Assembly: GCA_964488495.1 (NCBI GenBank)
Contig: CAZAUQ010000016.1
Coordinates: 1 to 39,236 of the forward strand
Direction of reading: 5' to 3'
From: UBA1402 sp964488495
GTDB lineage: Bacteria > Bacteroidota > Bacteroidia > Bacteroidales > UBA1402
Length of the DNA: 39,236 bases
The notes under the pieces were generated by a model. That model did not search any database and was not told the origin of the DNA. It was given only the letters and a program-made list of their open reading frames with translations. Below are positions 15,815 to 24,019 of the stretch, piece after piece. Made by a program: the position numbers and the translations under genes. Every line of letters begins with the position of its first letter. Position 1 is the first letter of the stretch.

Positions 15815-17158
15815 ATGAAAGCATCTCCCCAAAATATCCGTCAACAGATCCGGAGTTTTTTAAGCTTCATATCAAGGGACATCTGGCGTATATCCGAACA
15901 CGAAGTCGGCGGATTGAAACATCGCATCTATAATATCATCAGAACGATTATTCTTGCCGGTAAGGGTTTTTCTAATAATGAGCTGGTGACCAAAGCCTCT
16001 TCTCTTACCTTTTTTTCTCTCTTTGCCCTGGTGCCTCTTTTAGGACTGACTTTGGGAATCGCTAAAGGTTTTGGTTTTCAAAAGCTCATCGAAGATCAAT
16101 TGATACGCTCTCTGCCGGGACATACCGAGGTCCTGGACTTTTTATTCGGCTTTGTGGAGTCAATTCTGGAAGTAGCCGGAAGTGGAGTCATCGTTGGTAT
16201 AGGTGTTTTGTTTATTATTTTCTCTGTATGGTCAATTCTGAACAACATAGAAATCTCGTTCAATAAAATCTGGCAAATACCCAAAAGTAGAGGCTTCTTG
16301 CGCAAAGTTACCGACTATATGGCTCTCCTGTTGATTATTCCAGTCTTACTGATTCTTTCGAGCGGCACCTCAATATTTATTAATGCCATAATGGAAAAAT
16401 ACAGCCTTTTGGCTGCTGTCAGTCCTTTGGTGAATTTTCTGATGAAACTGTCCCCTTTCTTCATCTCCTGGTTGTTGTTTACCTTGCTCTACATCCTGGC
16501 GCCCAATACCAAGGTTCGCTTTAAGAATGCAGCTATATCAGGTTTAATTGTGGGAACTGCCTTCCAGATTTTTCAAAGTTTGTACATAGGCGGCCAGCTG
16601 TGGGTGAACCGTTACAATGCCATATACGGCAGCTTTGCTGCTTTTCCTCTTTTGTTGTTATGGTTGCAGATGGCCTGGATTATGGTTCTTTTTGGAGCCG
16701 AAATTACCTTTGCCTCCCAAAACATACGTAATTTCTTTTTTGAAAAGGAAATCAAAAACATCAGCGACCGCTACAGCTATTTCACCATTCTCATGATCAC
16801 CAGCATCATTTGTAAACGCTTCGAAAAGAGAGAAGCTCCCCTCTCTGCTCCGGATATTTCCACTATGTATCATATTCCTTCGAGGCTTACACAACGAATG
16901 CTGAACCTGTTGATTGAAATGAAAATCATCAATCAAACCATCAGTGACGAAGATAAAAGAGTCATTACTTACCAGCCGGCCATGGATATAAATCAGATCA
17001 CAGTGGGCATGATTATCAAGTCTGTTTTTGATTTCGGGAACGAAGATTTCAAAATGGACATCCAGGGGCGTTTTCACCGGCATTGGACTATAATGCTGAA
17101 CATAGAAAAGGAGTTACAGGATAAAGGAGACCAGGTATTGGTCAAAGATTTATTATAA
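15815..17158 (+). CDS. YihY/BrkB-family membrane protein with C-terminal winged-helix-like domain
   Basis: Inner-membrane protein of the YihY (formerly RNase BN) family; its molecular function is unsettled. The 447-aa protein has about six hydrophobic segments between residues 65 and 300, with typical motifs TKASSLTFFSLFALVPLLG, FSVWSILNNIEISFNKIW, a conserved YGSFAAFPLLLLWLQ stretch and WIMVLFGAEITFA. After the last helix comes a soluble region of about 140 residues (310-447) whose ALSAPDIS-like opening, helix pair and YQPAMDINQITVGMII stretch look like a winged-helix fold of the Rrf2/MarR kind. The older RNase BN name is a known misassignment. It begins 57 bp after rnpB and leads lemA and the TPM gene; the 40-bp gap to lemA shows no promoter. 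Confidence 0.87.
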   Translation: MKASPQNIRQQIRSFLSFISRDIWRISEHEVGGLKHRIYNIIRTIILAGKGFSNNELVTKASSLTFFSLFALVPLLGLTLGIAKGFGFQKLIEDQLIRSLPGHTEVLDFLFGFVESILEVAGSGVIVGIGVLFIIFSVWSILNNIEISFNKIWQIPKSRGFLRKVTDYMALLLIIPVLLILSSGTSIFINAIMEKYSLLAAVSPLVNFLMKLSPFFISWLLFTLLYILAPNTKVRFKNAAISGLIVGTAFQIFQSLYIGGQLWVNRYNAIYGSFAAFPLLLLWLQMAWIMVLFGAEITFASQNIRNFFFEKEIKNISDRYSYFTILMITSIICKRFEKREAPLSAPDISTMYHIPSRLTQRMLNLLIEMKIINQTISDEDKRVITYQPAMDINQITVGMIIKSVFDFGNEDFKMDIQGRFHRHWTIMLNIEKELQDKGDQVLVKDLL

Positions 17159-17198
17159 TGTTAATCCATTAAATACTATTCACTTAATTACTACATCA

Positions 17199-17786
17199 AT
17201 GGCAAAATCTAGAATTCTTTGGATCGTTCTTATCGTTGTCGTCCTTATTGGACTGTGGTTAACCAGGATATACAACAGCCTGGTAACAGCAGACGAAAAT
17301 GTATCTACCGCCTGGTCTCAGGTCGAAAACGTGTATCAACGCCGACTGGATTTGATTCCCAATTTGGTGAGCACAGTGCAGGGAGCAGCCGATTTCGAGC
17401 GCAACACGCTAAACGAAGTCATTCAGGCCCGTGCTGCAGCCTCCTCGATCAATCTTGACGCCGGTAACCTGAACGAAGCCAATCTGGCTGCTTTCCAACA
17501 AGCACAGGACGGCCTGGGACAAGCCTTGAGCCGGCTTATGGTAGTGATTGAACGCTACCCCGATCTCAAAGCCAATCAGAACTTCCGCGATCTGCAATCG
17601 CAACTGGAGGGCACCGAAAACCGCATTGCCGTGGAACGCAATCGTTTCAACGAAGCGGTGAGAATATACAACACATCCATAAGGCGTTTCCCGAAAAATG
17701 TAATTGCCGGCATGTTTGGTTTTGAAGCTAGAGCTTATTTCCAGGCTGAAGAAAATGCCAACCAGGCTCCTCAGGTACAATTTTAA
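17199..17786 (+). CDS. lemA: LemA family protein
   Basis: Membrane-tethered coiled protein of the LemA family; exact role unknown. The 195-aa sequence has one N-terminal transmembrane helix (residues 7-23) followed by the hallmark NSLVTADENVSTAWSQV, RRLDLIPNLVSTV, the helical VIERYPDLKANQNF segment, TENRIAVERNRFNEAVRIYN and the terminal FPKNVIAGMFGF. Length and motifs fit closely. It is followed after 3 bp by a TPM-domain protein, a pair repeated across bacteria and commonly taken to mean a joint envelope function. A short coiled-coil arrangement of helices fills most of the outer domain. Confidence 0.95.
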   Translation: MAKSRILWIVLIVVVLIGLWLTRIYNSLVTADENVSTAWSQVENVYQRRLDLIPNLVSTVQGAADFERNTLNEVIQARAAASSINLDAGNLNEANLAAFQQAQDGLGQALSRLMVVIERYPDLKANQNFRDLQSQLEGTENRIAVERNRFNEAVRIYNTSIRRFPKNVIAGMFGFEARAYFQAEENANQAPQVQF

Positions 17787-17789
17787 CTT

Positions 17790-18584
17790 ATGAAGCATCT
17801 GCTGCGAAGCTGCCTGCTGGCCCTGACTTTTTGGCTGACATTTTCTGCTCAGGCTCAAATTCCCCAGAGGCCTGTTCCTCCAAGGCTGGTTAACGATTTT
17901 GCTGGCCTCCTGGATTATAGAGAATCTTATTTCCTGGAACTTGATTTAGTGGCTTTCGACGACAGTACGTCCAACCAGATATGCCTGGTTATTGTAGATG
18001 ATTTGCAAGGAATGGATGTAATGGATGTAGCTTTCAAAATCGGAGAACAATGGCAGGTAGGCCAAAAAGGTTTTGACAATGGTGTTGTTTTACTGATTAA
18101 AAAGAAAACAAATACAGGAGGAGAAATAGCCATAGCCACCGGTTACGGGCTGGAAGCTGTATTGACCGATGCCGTCTGTAAACGCATAATTGAAGAAGAG
18201 ATGTTGCCCTTATTCCGGCAGGAAAGATATTTCGAAGGAATTCAAGCCGGCTTGAACCGTATAAAGCTTATCGCCTCAGGGGAATATGCCTATTCTTCCT
18301 CCGGAGAGGATTATGTTAGCATCTTGGGCTTCTTACTTTTATTGATCGTTTTTATGATTGTTTTCTTTGTGCTGTTGTTAAGCAAAAAGAACAAAGGCAA
18401 CAATGGAGGCAGCGGCAACAACAAAGGCATGCTGAGTGATCTGGCAAAAGCCATTCTCTTATCCGGTATGTTATCGGGGGGCCGAAACAAGGGTGGTTCC
18501 TGGGGCGGCGGCAGCACAGGCGGAGGATTTGGAGGTTTCGGCGGCGGTCGTTTTGGTGGAGGTGGCGCCAAAGGCGGTTGGTGA
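17790..18584 (+). CDS. TPM-domain (YgcG-type) membrane protein
   Basis: Exported membrane protein with a TPM domain, a fold found in thylakoid Psb32/TLP18.3 and in bacterial YgcG; some members have acid phosphatase activity in vitro but the bacterial role is unknown. The 264-aa sequence has a signal peptide (about residues 1-22), the TPM domain (about 25-165: VNDFAGLLD, LVIVDDLQG, WQVGQKGFDNGVVLLIKKK, IATGYGLEAVLTDA), a transmembrane helix (about 175-195) and a Gly/Ser-rich tail with many GGG runs ending GGAKGGW. Such Gly-rich tails are typical of LemA-linked TPM proteins. It starts 3 bp after lemA and ends 19 bp before the convergent CorC-like gene, with no clear terminator between. Confidence 0.9.
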   Translation: MKHLLRSCLLALTFWLTFSAQAQIPQRPVPPRLVNDFAGLLDYRESYFLELDLVAFDDSTSNQICLVIVDDLQGMDVMDVAFKIGEQWQVGQKGFDNGVVLLIKKKTNTGGEIAIATGYGLEAVLTDAVCKRIIEEEMLPLFRQERYFEGIQAGLNRIKLIASGEYAYSSSGEDYVSILGFLLLLIVFMIVFFVLLLSKKNKGNNGGSGNNKGMLSDLAKAILLSGMLSGGRNKGGSWGGGSTGGGFGGFGGGRFGGGGAKGGW

Positions 18585-18603
18585 TCAGAGTGTACAGTTC
18601 AAT

Positions 18604-19920
18604 CTAATCTTCTTTGTTTTTCTCGTTTAATTCCTCGGGGGCTAAAGTTGGTTCGCACTCTCGTTCTACAATAATTTTGTCGATTCTGGCTCCGTCCATA
18701 TCCACAATTTCAAAGCAGAAGCCTTTCCAATGAAGCTTCTCCCCTTCCTTGGGAATATGTTCCAACAAACCAAGAATCAATCCACTTATGGTATTGTAAT
18801 TGAACTCTGAGTAATAATCTTCCAAATCGAAATGAGCCAGAAAGTCGTAAAAAGAAGTCTGGCCGTCTACCAGCCATCCTCCTTCTTCGCGTTCGATAAT
18901 TTCCTGTTCTTCATCTTGTTCCGGAACTGAACCTATCAAAGCAGTCATAATATCTTTGAGTGTCACTATACCCTGAATTTCACCAAATTCGTCTGTAACC
19001 AGACCGTATTTGACATAAGCTTGTTTTATCTGTTCCAAGGCTCTGTATACATTCAGGTTTTCGGGTAAATACAGCGCCGGATGAACGAGCTCCTTAAGAT
19101 TGAAGTCCGGCCGATCCACCCGTAAGAAAAGATCCTTAAGAAAAACTACTCCCAGTAACTCATCAAGTTCACCTTCGGCTACAGGATACACGTTAAATAA
19201 ATTCTGTTTGATCAGCTCACTTAAATATTGATTTTCTTTGGAAACATCCAGCCAAACCAACTCACTACGATGGGTCATGATCGATCCCACATTGCGGTCT
19301 CCGAGCGTGAACACCCTTTCCACAATATCCTGTTCAACCTCCTTGATCTCACCCCCGTCGGTTCCTTCCTGAAGAATAGCTTTGATCTCTTCTTCTGTCA
19401 CTTTGCTGTCTTCGCTGGCACTGATGTGAAACAAACGCATTAATCCCTGTGTAGAAACCGATAAAAGCCAAACAAAAGGAGCTCCTATTTTGGACAACAA
19501 CTCCATAGGGCCGACAACGATTTTTGATGTTTTTTCTGCAGCACTCATTCCTATTCGCTTGGGCAGTAACTCACCAAGGATTAGGGTAATATAAGTGACT
19601 AAAATCACTATTATTGTCTTAGAAAGCCCCAAAGCTATGGGTTCAAGCAAAGGCCATTTTGACAAAATACGGGCTAAGTCACCGGAGAGGGCTTCACCTG
19701 AATACAAACCGGTTAAAATACCGATCAGCGTAATGCCTATTTGAATGGTTGAAAGGAAACGTTCGGGTTTTTCGGACATTTTAAGAATACGCTTTGCTGC
19801 CAGATTGCCTTTTTTGGCATCCGTTTCCAGGCGGCTTTTGCGCGACGAAACCAGAGCGATTTCCGACATAGACAGGAAACCGTTCAATAAAATCAACAAT
19901 AAAATGATGAGTATTTCCAT
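18604..19920 (-). CDS. CNNM/CorC (HlyC)-family membrane protein
   Basis: Membrane protein of the CorC/HlyC-TlyC type, historically called haemolysin and linked to magnesium or cobalt efflux in related CNNM proteins. The 438-aa protein has a DUF21/CNNM membrane domain with several hydrophobic helices (about residues 1-190; NGFLSMSEIALVSSRKSRLE near the start, GELLPKRIG further on), a pair of CBS domains (about 210-330) and a C-terminal CorC_HlyC domain (about 345-425, with VDGQTSFYDF and TISGLILGLLEHIP). I chose the ATG at 19920; an in-frame ATG at 19980 would overlap ribE. It follows ribE by 49 bp, probably in one transcript. Ion specificity cannot be read from the sequence, and haemolytic activity is not implied. 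Confidence 0.9.
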   Translation of the reverse strand: MEILIILLLILLNGFLSMSEIALVSSRKSRLETDAKKGNLAAKRILKMSEKPERFLSTIQIGITLIGILTGLYSGEALSGDLARILSKWPLLEPIALGLSKTIIVILVTYITLILGELLPKRIGMSAAEKTSKIVVGPMELLSKIGAPFVWLLSVSTQGLMRLFHISASEDSKVTEEEIKAILQEGTDGGEIKEVEQDIVERVFTLGDRNVGSIMTHRSELVWLDVSKENQYLSELIKQNLFNVYPVAEGELDELLGVVFLKDLFLRVDRPDFNLKELVHPALYLPENLNVYRALEQIKQAYVKYGLVTDEFGEIQGIVTLKDIMTALIGSVPEQDEEQEIIEREEGGWLVDGQTSFYDFLAHFDLEDYYSEFNYNTISGLILGLLEHIPKEGEKLHWKGFCFEIVDMDGARIDKIIVERECEPTLAPEELNEKNKED

Positions 19921-19969
19921 TACGTACAAAGGAGAATGTTTTTCGGCAGAGAAACCTTGAACAGAAACA

Positions 19970-20575
19970 TTAATCTGCAAAATGCATCATGCGGCTCAGG
20001 TATTTGCCCAGGATATCAAATTCGATATTCACAACAGTTCCTGCCTTGATTTGGTGGAAATTGGTGTGCTCGTAGGTATAGGGAATAATAGCTACCGAAA
20101 AAGACTTGTCCCTGGAATCACACACCGTAAGGCTGACTCCGTTCACACAGACAGAACCCTTTTCGACCGTCATATAGCCTTGCAGGGCCATAGCTTTATC
20201 AAAATCGTATTCGAAAGTATAACGCCAACTCCCTTGAGTTTCCTCAACCGAAGTGCAAACAGCGGTCTGATCAACATGTCCCTGGACCATGTGCCCATCC
20301 AAACGTCCGTTAACCAGCAAGCTTCGTTCCAGATTTACTTTATCTCCCGATTTGAGCAGGCCCAGATTGGTTTTGTCCAAAGTTTCCTGAATGGCAGTCA
20401 CTGTATATTCCTGATTATTAATATCAACAACGGTAAGGCAAACACCATTGTGAGCAATACTTTGATCTATACTCAATTCGTTCACAAAAGAACAAGTAAG
20501 GGTAATATGCAGATTTCCTCCCTCTTTGTTTAAACGTACAACAGATGCGGCTTCTTCAACGATTCCGGAAAACAT
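19970..20575 (-). CDS. ribE: Riboflavin synthase, alpha subunit
   Basis: Dismutates two 6,7-dimethyl-8-ribityllumazine molecules to riboflavin. The 201-aa protein consists of two lumazine-binding repeats, with MFSGIVEE at the start, GVCLTV and LDGHMVQGHVD in the first half and the corresponding VCVNGVSLTV in the second. I chose the ATG at 20575 giving the canonical MFSGIVEE; the upstream in-frame start at 20608 lies beyond the -7 promoter box (20602-20595). No FMN riboswitch could be seen in the short leader, and no other rib gene is in the window, so riboflavin genes are dispersed here. Followed by a CorC-type gene. Confidence 0.96.
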   Translation of the reverse strand: MFSGIVEEAASVVRLNKEGGNLHITLTCSFVNELSIDQSIAHNGVCLTVVDINNQEYTVTAIQETLDKTNLGLLKSGDKVNLERSLLVNGRLDGHMVQGHVDQTAVCTSVEETQGSWRYTFEYDFDKAMALQGYMTVEKGSVCVNGVSLTVCDSRDKSFSVAIIPYTYEHTNFHQIKAGTVVNIEFDILGKYLSRMMHFAD

Positions 20576-20594
20576 GTTTAGTGAATTAATCTGG

Positions 20595-20602
20595 CAAAGA
20601 TA
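20595..20602 (-). promoter_or_regulatory. -7 element of ribE
   Basis: TATCTTTG on the minus strand, 20 bp upstream of the ribE ATG. Fits TAnnTTTG; no TTG at -33. Leader would be about 13 nt, leaving no room for an FMN riboswitch. Confidence 0.65.
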
Positions 20603-20684
20603 CTTCATTATTTCAAATTGCCACCACTTTAGCTAAAAAATCAAATTGAAAGGCTATTAACGGTAAATTAGAAAACTTTCCGGA

Positions 20685-20718
20685 CAAAAAAAGTGCAAAC
20701 CCTTGGGGTCTGCACTTT
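20685..20718 (-). terminator. Terminator after tRNA-His
   Basis: On the minus strand AAAGTGCA (20718-20711) pairs with TGCACTTT (20698-20691) around a loop with an inner CCC/GGG, followed by a T tract (20690-20685). It begins 5 nt after the tRNA 3' end. Confidence 0.9.
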
Positions 20719-20722
20719 CGAG

Positions 20723-20797
<75 letters not shown>

Positions 20798-20812
20798 ATT
20801 TATTTTCGGCTG

Positions 20813-20820
20813 CAAAAGTA
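20813..20820 (-). promoter_or_regulatory. -7 element of tRNA-His
   Basis: TACTTTTG on the minus strand, 15 bp upstream of the mature tRNA 5' end. Fits TAnnTTTG; no TTG at -33. Confidence 0.65.
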
Positions 20821-20874
20821 GTACTTTTTTTGAGATTACCCTATGTTAAGTCTAAAATTGTACAATAAAAATAA

Positions 20875-21768
20875 TTACTTATTGACTTGTGCAATTATGA
20901 TTCCGCTAAAACGCTTTATCCCCTTTAGGTATGTCAAGAGATCTGGTTCAGAAATTTCCACTTGTGAACTTGATGAAGAAGCATGCAAAAGATGAAGACG
21001 CCCGTTTTGGCGGCATGCAAAACCGATGTGAGCAATATCCAGTCCCGGGGTGTTGGTGGTAATAGCAATGATGGAGCCCTCGGGAATGTCTTCTATATAC
21101 TCTGCCAGCTTTGTAATGGGAATATAACTCAGGTTGGCTTTATTAAGTCTGGCTTCGATGGCTGCCATTTCATCTGTCATGCCGGGATTATCTGCCAGAG
21201 CCGGGTAATTTTGCGGATGAGTGGACATGTAGTTGAGCTCAAGCGGAAAAGCTTCTCCGGGGAACAAATCAGTCAAGAGACTGAAGAGCCCCTTCTCCTG
21301 CCCGTTCAACAGCCATTCACTGGTATAATGCAGACGGGAAGTATAGCCTTGAATCCGACCATTGCGATATCGGATATTTTGGAGTACAGAAGGATATACA
21401 AGCAGACAAGAGTCGGTATCAGTTGTCAGCATTAGGGTTTCGTTCAGCGCCAATACAGTCTCTACCAGCGTCAGGCAATCAAAAGCCCGGAGATTTATCT
21501 GCAAACCCTCTTCTCCTGCCGTTTCGAGGCTGCCGGCAACATACGGACTACCTTTAAAGTAAGTTGCAATAGTCTCAATCCTCTGCCCGCTGCTCATTTC
21601 TCTCAGTCCTTGTTCCCGGGCTTCCTGAAAAAAAACGGACAAAATAGCCCTGTCTTCGTCTGAAATAATCGCAGCGACTGTATTTTTTGTTTTACAGGAC
21701 AAACTCAGAGCAAACACTGTGCTCAGTAGTATTATCATCAAAGGATAGGTAAGCTGTTTAAATCTCAT
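20875..21768 (-). CDS. DUF1460 (NlpC/P60-like amidase) lipoprotein
   Basis: Predicted envelope lipoprotein of the DUF1460 family, structurally related to NlpC/P60 cysteine amidases that cut cell-wall peptides. The 297-aa protein has a lipobox (ALSLSC, Cys25) after a hydrophobic signal. The probable nucleophile Cys is in LRAFDCLTLVETVLAL and the His in DIAHIGFACRQ; other typical segments are FKGSPYVAGSLE and TEWLLNGQ-like regions. The active site is intact, so it is probably enzymatic. It is the last of the run from the GT2 gene at 27962, 20 bp after folD, and stops 55 bp before the tRNA-His promoter. Substrate (muropeptide or other gamma-D-Glu-type amide) is inferred from the fold. Confidence 0.88.
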   Translation of the reverse strand: MRFKQLTYPLMIILLSTVFALSLSCKTKNTVAAIISDEDRAILSVFFQEAREQGLREMSSGQRIETIATYFKGSPYVAGSLETAGEEGLQINLRAFDCLTLVETVLALNETLMLTTDTDSCLLVYPSVLQNIRYRNGRIQGYTSRLHYTSEWLLNGQEKGLFSLLTDLFPGEAFPLELNYMSTHPQNYPALADNPGMTDEMAAIEARLNKANLSYIPITKLAEYIEDIPEGSIIAITTNTPGLDIAHIGFACRQNGRLHLLHASSSSSQVEISEPDLLTYLKGIKRFSGIIIAQVNK

Positions 21769-21788
21769 TCAAAACAAAGCAATCAAGC

Positions 21789-22670
21789 TTAACAATATAT
21801 GGCATTGGAACCTGCCAAAAGGGTATTCTTCATCAAAGAAACAATAGTCATCGGGCCCACACCTCCCGGAACAGGGGTAATAAAGGAACATTTAGGAGCC
21901 ACGGCTTCAAAATCGACGTCTCCAAAGAGTTTAAATCCGCTTTTTGTTTTATCGGAGGGCAAACGGGTAGTTCCGACATCAATCACCACGGCACCTTCTT
22001 TGACCATATCGGCCTTGAGAAAGCCAGGGCGTCCCAAGGCACAAATAATGATATCGGCTTTGCGGCATTGCTCTGCGATATCTGCAGAATAGCTGTGAAC
22101 CACCGTTACCGTTGCATTGCCGGGATAGGCTTTACGCATAAGCAAAGCAGCCAGAGGTTTGCCGACAATATTACTACGACCGATTACCACCACATGCTTT
22201 CCGGCAGTTGGGATGTCGTAGCGTTTAATCAATTCCAGAATACCGGCCGGCGTTGCCGATAAAAAAGCCGGCAGTCCTATAAACGAACGGCCTACATTAA
22301 TGGGATGAAAACCGTCCACATCCTTGCGATAATCAATAGCCTCAATTATTTTGTGCTCATCTATGTGTGCAGGCAGGGGCAGTTGCACAATATAACCGTC
22401 AACAGAGGCATCCCGATTGAGTTTATCTATCGCCGCCAGCAATGTTTCTTCATCGACTGTTTCTTCAAAACGAATCAGCGAAGATTCAAAACCACAAACC
22501 TGACAAGCTTTGATTTTATTGGACACATAAGTTTCACTGCCTCCGTCGTGACCTACAAGAATGGCGGCCAGGTGAGGCACTTTCTTGCCGGCGGCTTTCA
22601 TGAGCGACACTTCCTGGGCGATTTCTCGTTTTATCTGTTCAGAAACAGCTTTTCCATCAATAAGTTGCAT
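21789..22670 (-). CDS. folD: Bifunctional methylene-THF dehydrogenase/cyclohydrolase
   Basis: Interconverts 5,10-methylene-, methenyl- and 10-formyl-tetrahydrofolate, feeding purine and formyl-Met synthesis. The 293-aa length is normal. Motifs seen: SNKIKACQVCG with the catalytic Lys, VQLPLPAHID, the NADP-binding VIGRSNIVGKPLAALL and the C-terminal ITPVPGGVGPMTIVSLM. Start ATG gives MQLIDGKAVSEQIK, the typical N-terminus. It lies 15 bp downstream of ffh and 20 bp upstream of the DUF1460 gene, within one transcript. Confidence 0.97.
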   Translation of the reverse strand: MQLIDGKAVSEQIKREIAQEVSLMKAAGKKVPHLAAILVGHDGGSETYVSNKIKACQVCGFESSLIRFEETVDEETLLAAIDKLNRDASVDGYIVQLPLPAHIDEHKIIEAIDYRKDVDGFHPINVGRSFIGLPAFLSATPAGILELIKRYDIPTAGKHVVVIGRSNIVGKPLAALLMRKAYPGNATVTVVHSYSADIAEQCRKADIIICALGRPGFLKADMVKEGAVVIDVGTTRLPSDKTKSGFKLFGDVDFEAVAPKCSFITPVPGGVGPMTIVSLMKNTLLAGSNAIYC

Positions 22671-22685
22671 ATTGGTTGATTTAGA

Positions 22686-24014
22686 TTAATTGCGTTTTTT
22701 ACCGCCATGTTTCTTGTTGGGATTCATCGTACTGACGGTTTTCATCATTTTGCGGGTTTCGTCAAAACGTTTCATCAGGTTATTGACTTCCTGAATATTG
22801 GTACCACTGCCACGAGCTATGCGTTGTCTGCGGCTGCTGTCAATCAATGCGGGATTGCTGCGCTCTAAGGGTGTCATTGAACCAATGATGGCTTCAATGC
22901 TTTTAAAAGCATTGTCGTCAATGTCCACATTCTTGATAGCTTTGCCTACTCCGGGAATCATGGAAGCCAGGTCTTTGAGATTGCCCATTTTTTTGATCTG
23001 GGCAATCTGAGTTCTGAAATCATCAAAGTCAAACTGATTCTTTATAATCTTTTTGTGCAGACGACGGGCCTCCATTTCGTCGTATTGCTCCTGAGCCTTT
23101 TCCACTAAAGATACCACATCGCCCATACCCAGAATCCGGTCGGCCATGCGTTTGGGATGAAACACATCCAGAGCTTCGGGCTTTTCGCCTGTACCGATAA
23201 ATTTGATGGGTTTCTGTACCACACTGCGAATGGATAAAGCTGCACCGCCACGGGTGTCGCCATCGAGCTTGGTAAGTACTACTCCGTCAAAATCCAGACG
23301 ATCATTGAATTCCTTGGCGGTATTGACGGCATCCTGTCCGGTCATTGCATCTACAACGAACAGTATCTCCTGGGGATTGAGTGCTTGTTTGATGGCTGCT
23401 ATTTCAGTCATCATCAGCTCATCTACAGCAAGACGGCCGGCAGTATCTATAATCATAAGATCGTTGCCCTGTTGTTTGGCAAAACGCAGAGCGTTACGGG
23501 CTATCAGCACCGGGTCTTTTTGATTTTCTTCCAGATAGACAGGTACACCTACCTGTTCGCCCAGGACTTTCAATTGTTCAATGGCAGCAGGACGATACAC
23601 GTCGCAAGCCACCAGAAGGGGATTTTTACCCCGTTTGGACTTAAGCAGTTTAGCCAGTTTACAGGAAAATGTTGTTTTACCCGAACCCTGCAAACCTGAC
23701 ATCAAAATAATGGCAGGGCTGCCTTTTATATTCAAATCCACGCTTTCGCCGCCCATCAATCTGGTGAGTTCGTCGTGAACTATTTTGATCATCATTTCCT
23801 GAGGCTTGACAGCCGTCAGGACATTCATGCCCATAGCTTTGTCCCTGACATCATCGGTAAATTGCCGGGCAGTCTTGTAATTAACGTCTGCATCCAGGAG
23901 CGCTTTGCGTACTTCTTTAAGTGTTTCGGCCACATTGATTTCGGTAATGCGGCCTTGTCCTTTAAGTATTTTGAACGAGCGTTCCAGCCGTTCACTCAAA
24001 TTTTCAAACATCAT
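22686..24014 (-). CDS. ffh: Signal recognition particle GTPase Ffh
   Basis: Protein subunit of the signal recognition particle; binds signal sequences and 4.5S RNA and delivers ribosomes to the membrane. The 442-aa protein has an N domain (1-90), G domain with P loop GLQGSGKTT, DTAGRLAVDE and TKLDGDTRGG, and an M domain from about 300 with RRQRIARGSGT and a basic end PNKKHGGKKRN. Two adjacent ATGs exist (24014 and 24011); homologues usually start MFENLSERL, so 24011 is equally possible. Only 5 bp separate it from the SDR gene upstream, so an essential gene is transcribed behind a glycan cluster. Confidence 0.97.
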   Translation of the reverse strand: MMFENLSERLERSFKILKGQGRITEINVAETLKEVRKALLDADVNYKTARQFTDDVRDKAMGMNVLTAVKPQEMMIKIVHDELTRLMGGESVDLNIKGSPAIILMSGLQGSGKTTFSCKLAKLLKSKRGKNPLLVACDVYRPAAIEQLKVLGEQVGVPVYLEENQKDPVLIARNALRFAKQQGNDLMIIDTAGRLAVDELMMTEIAAIKQALNPQEILFVVDAMTGQDAVNTAKEFNDRLDFDGVVLTKLDGDTRGGAALSIRSVVQKPIKFIGTGEKPEALDVFHPKRMADRILGMGDVVSLVEKAQEQYDEMEARRLHKKIIKNQFDFDDFRTQIAQIKKMGNLKDLASMIPGVGKAIKNVDIDDNAFKSIEAIIGSMTPLERSNPALIDSSRRQRIARGSGTNIQEVNNLMKRFDETRKMMKTVSTMNPNKKHGGKKRN

Positions 24015-24019
24015 ATTAA

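Noticed and set aside
18311..18571. Proline-rich 86-aa minus-strand frame
   Set aside because: Simple complement of the Gly-rich tail of the TPM protein (GGN codons read as NCC).
19982..20533. 183-aa plus-strand frame opposite ribE
   Set aside because: Mirror of a conserved riboflavin synthase; no promoter or known domain.
20576..20608. Longer riboflavin synthase starting at 20608
   Set aside because: The start would be upstream of the -7 box; MFSGIVEE at 20575 is the family N-terminus.
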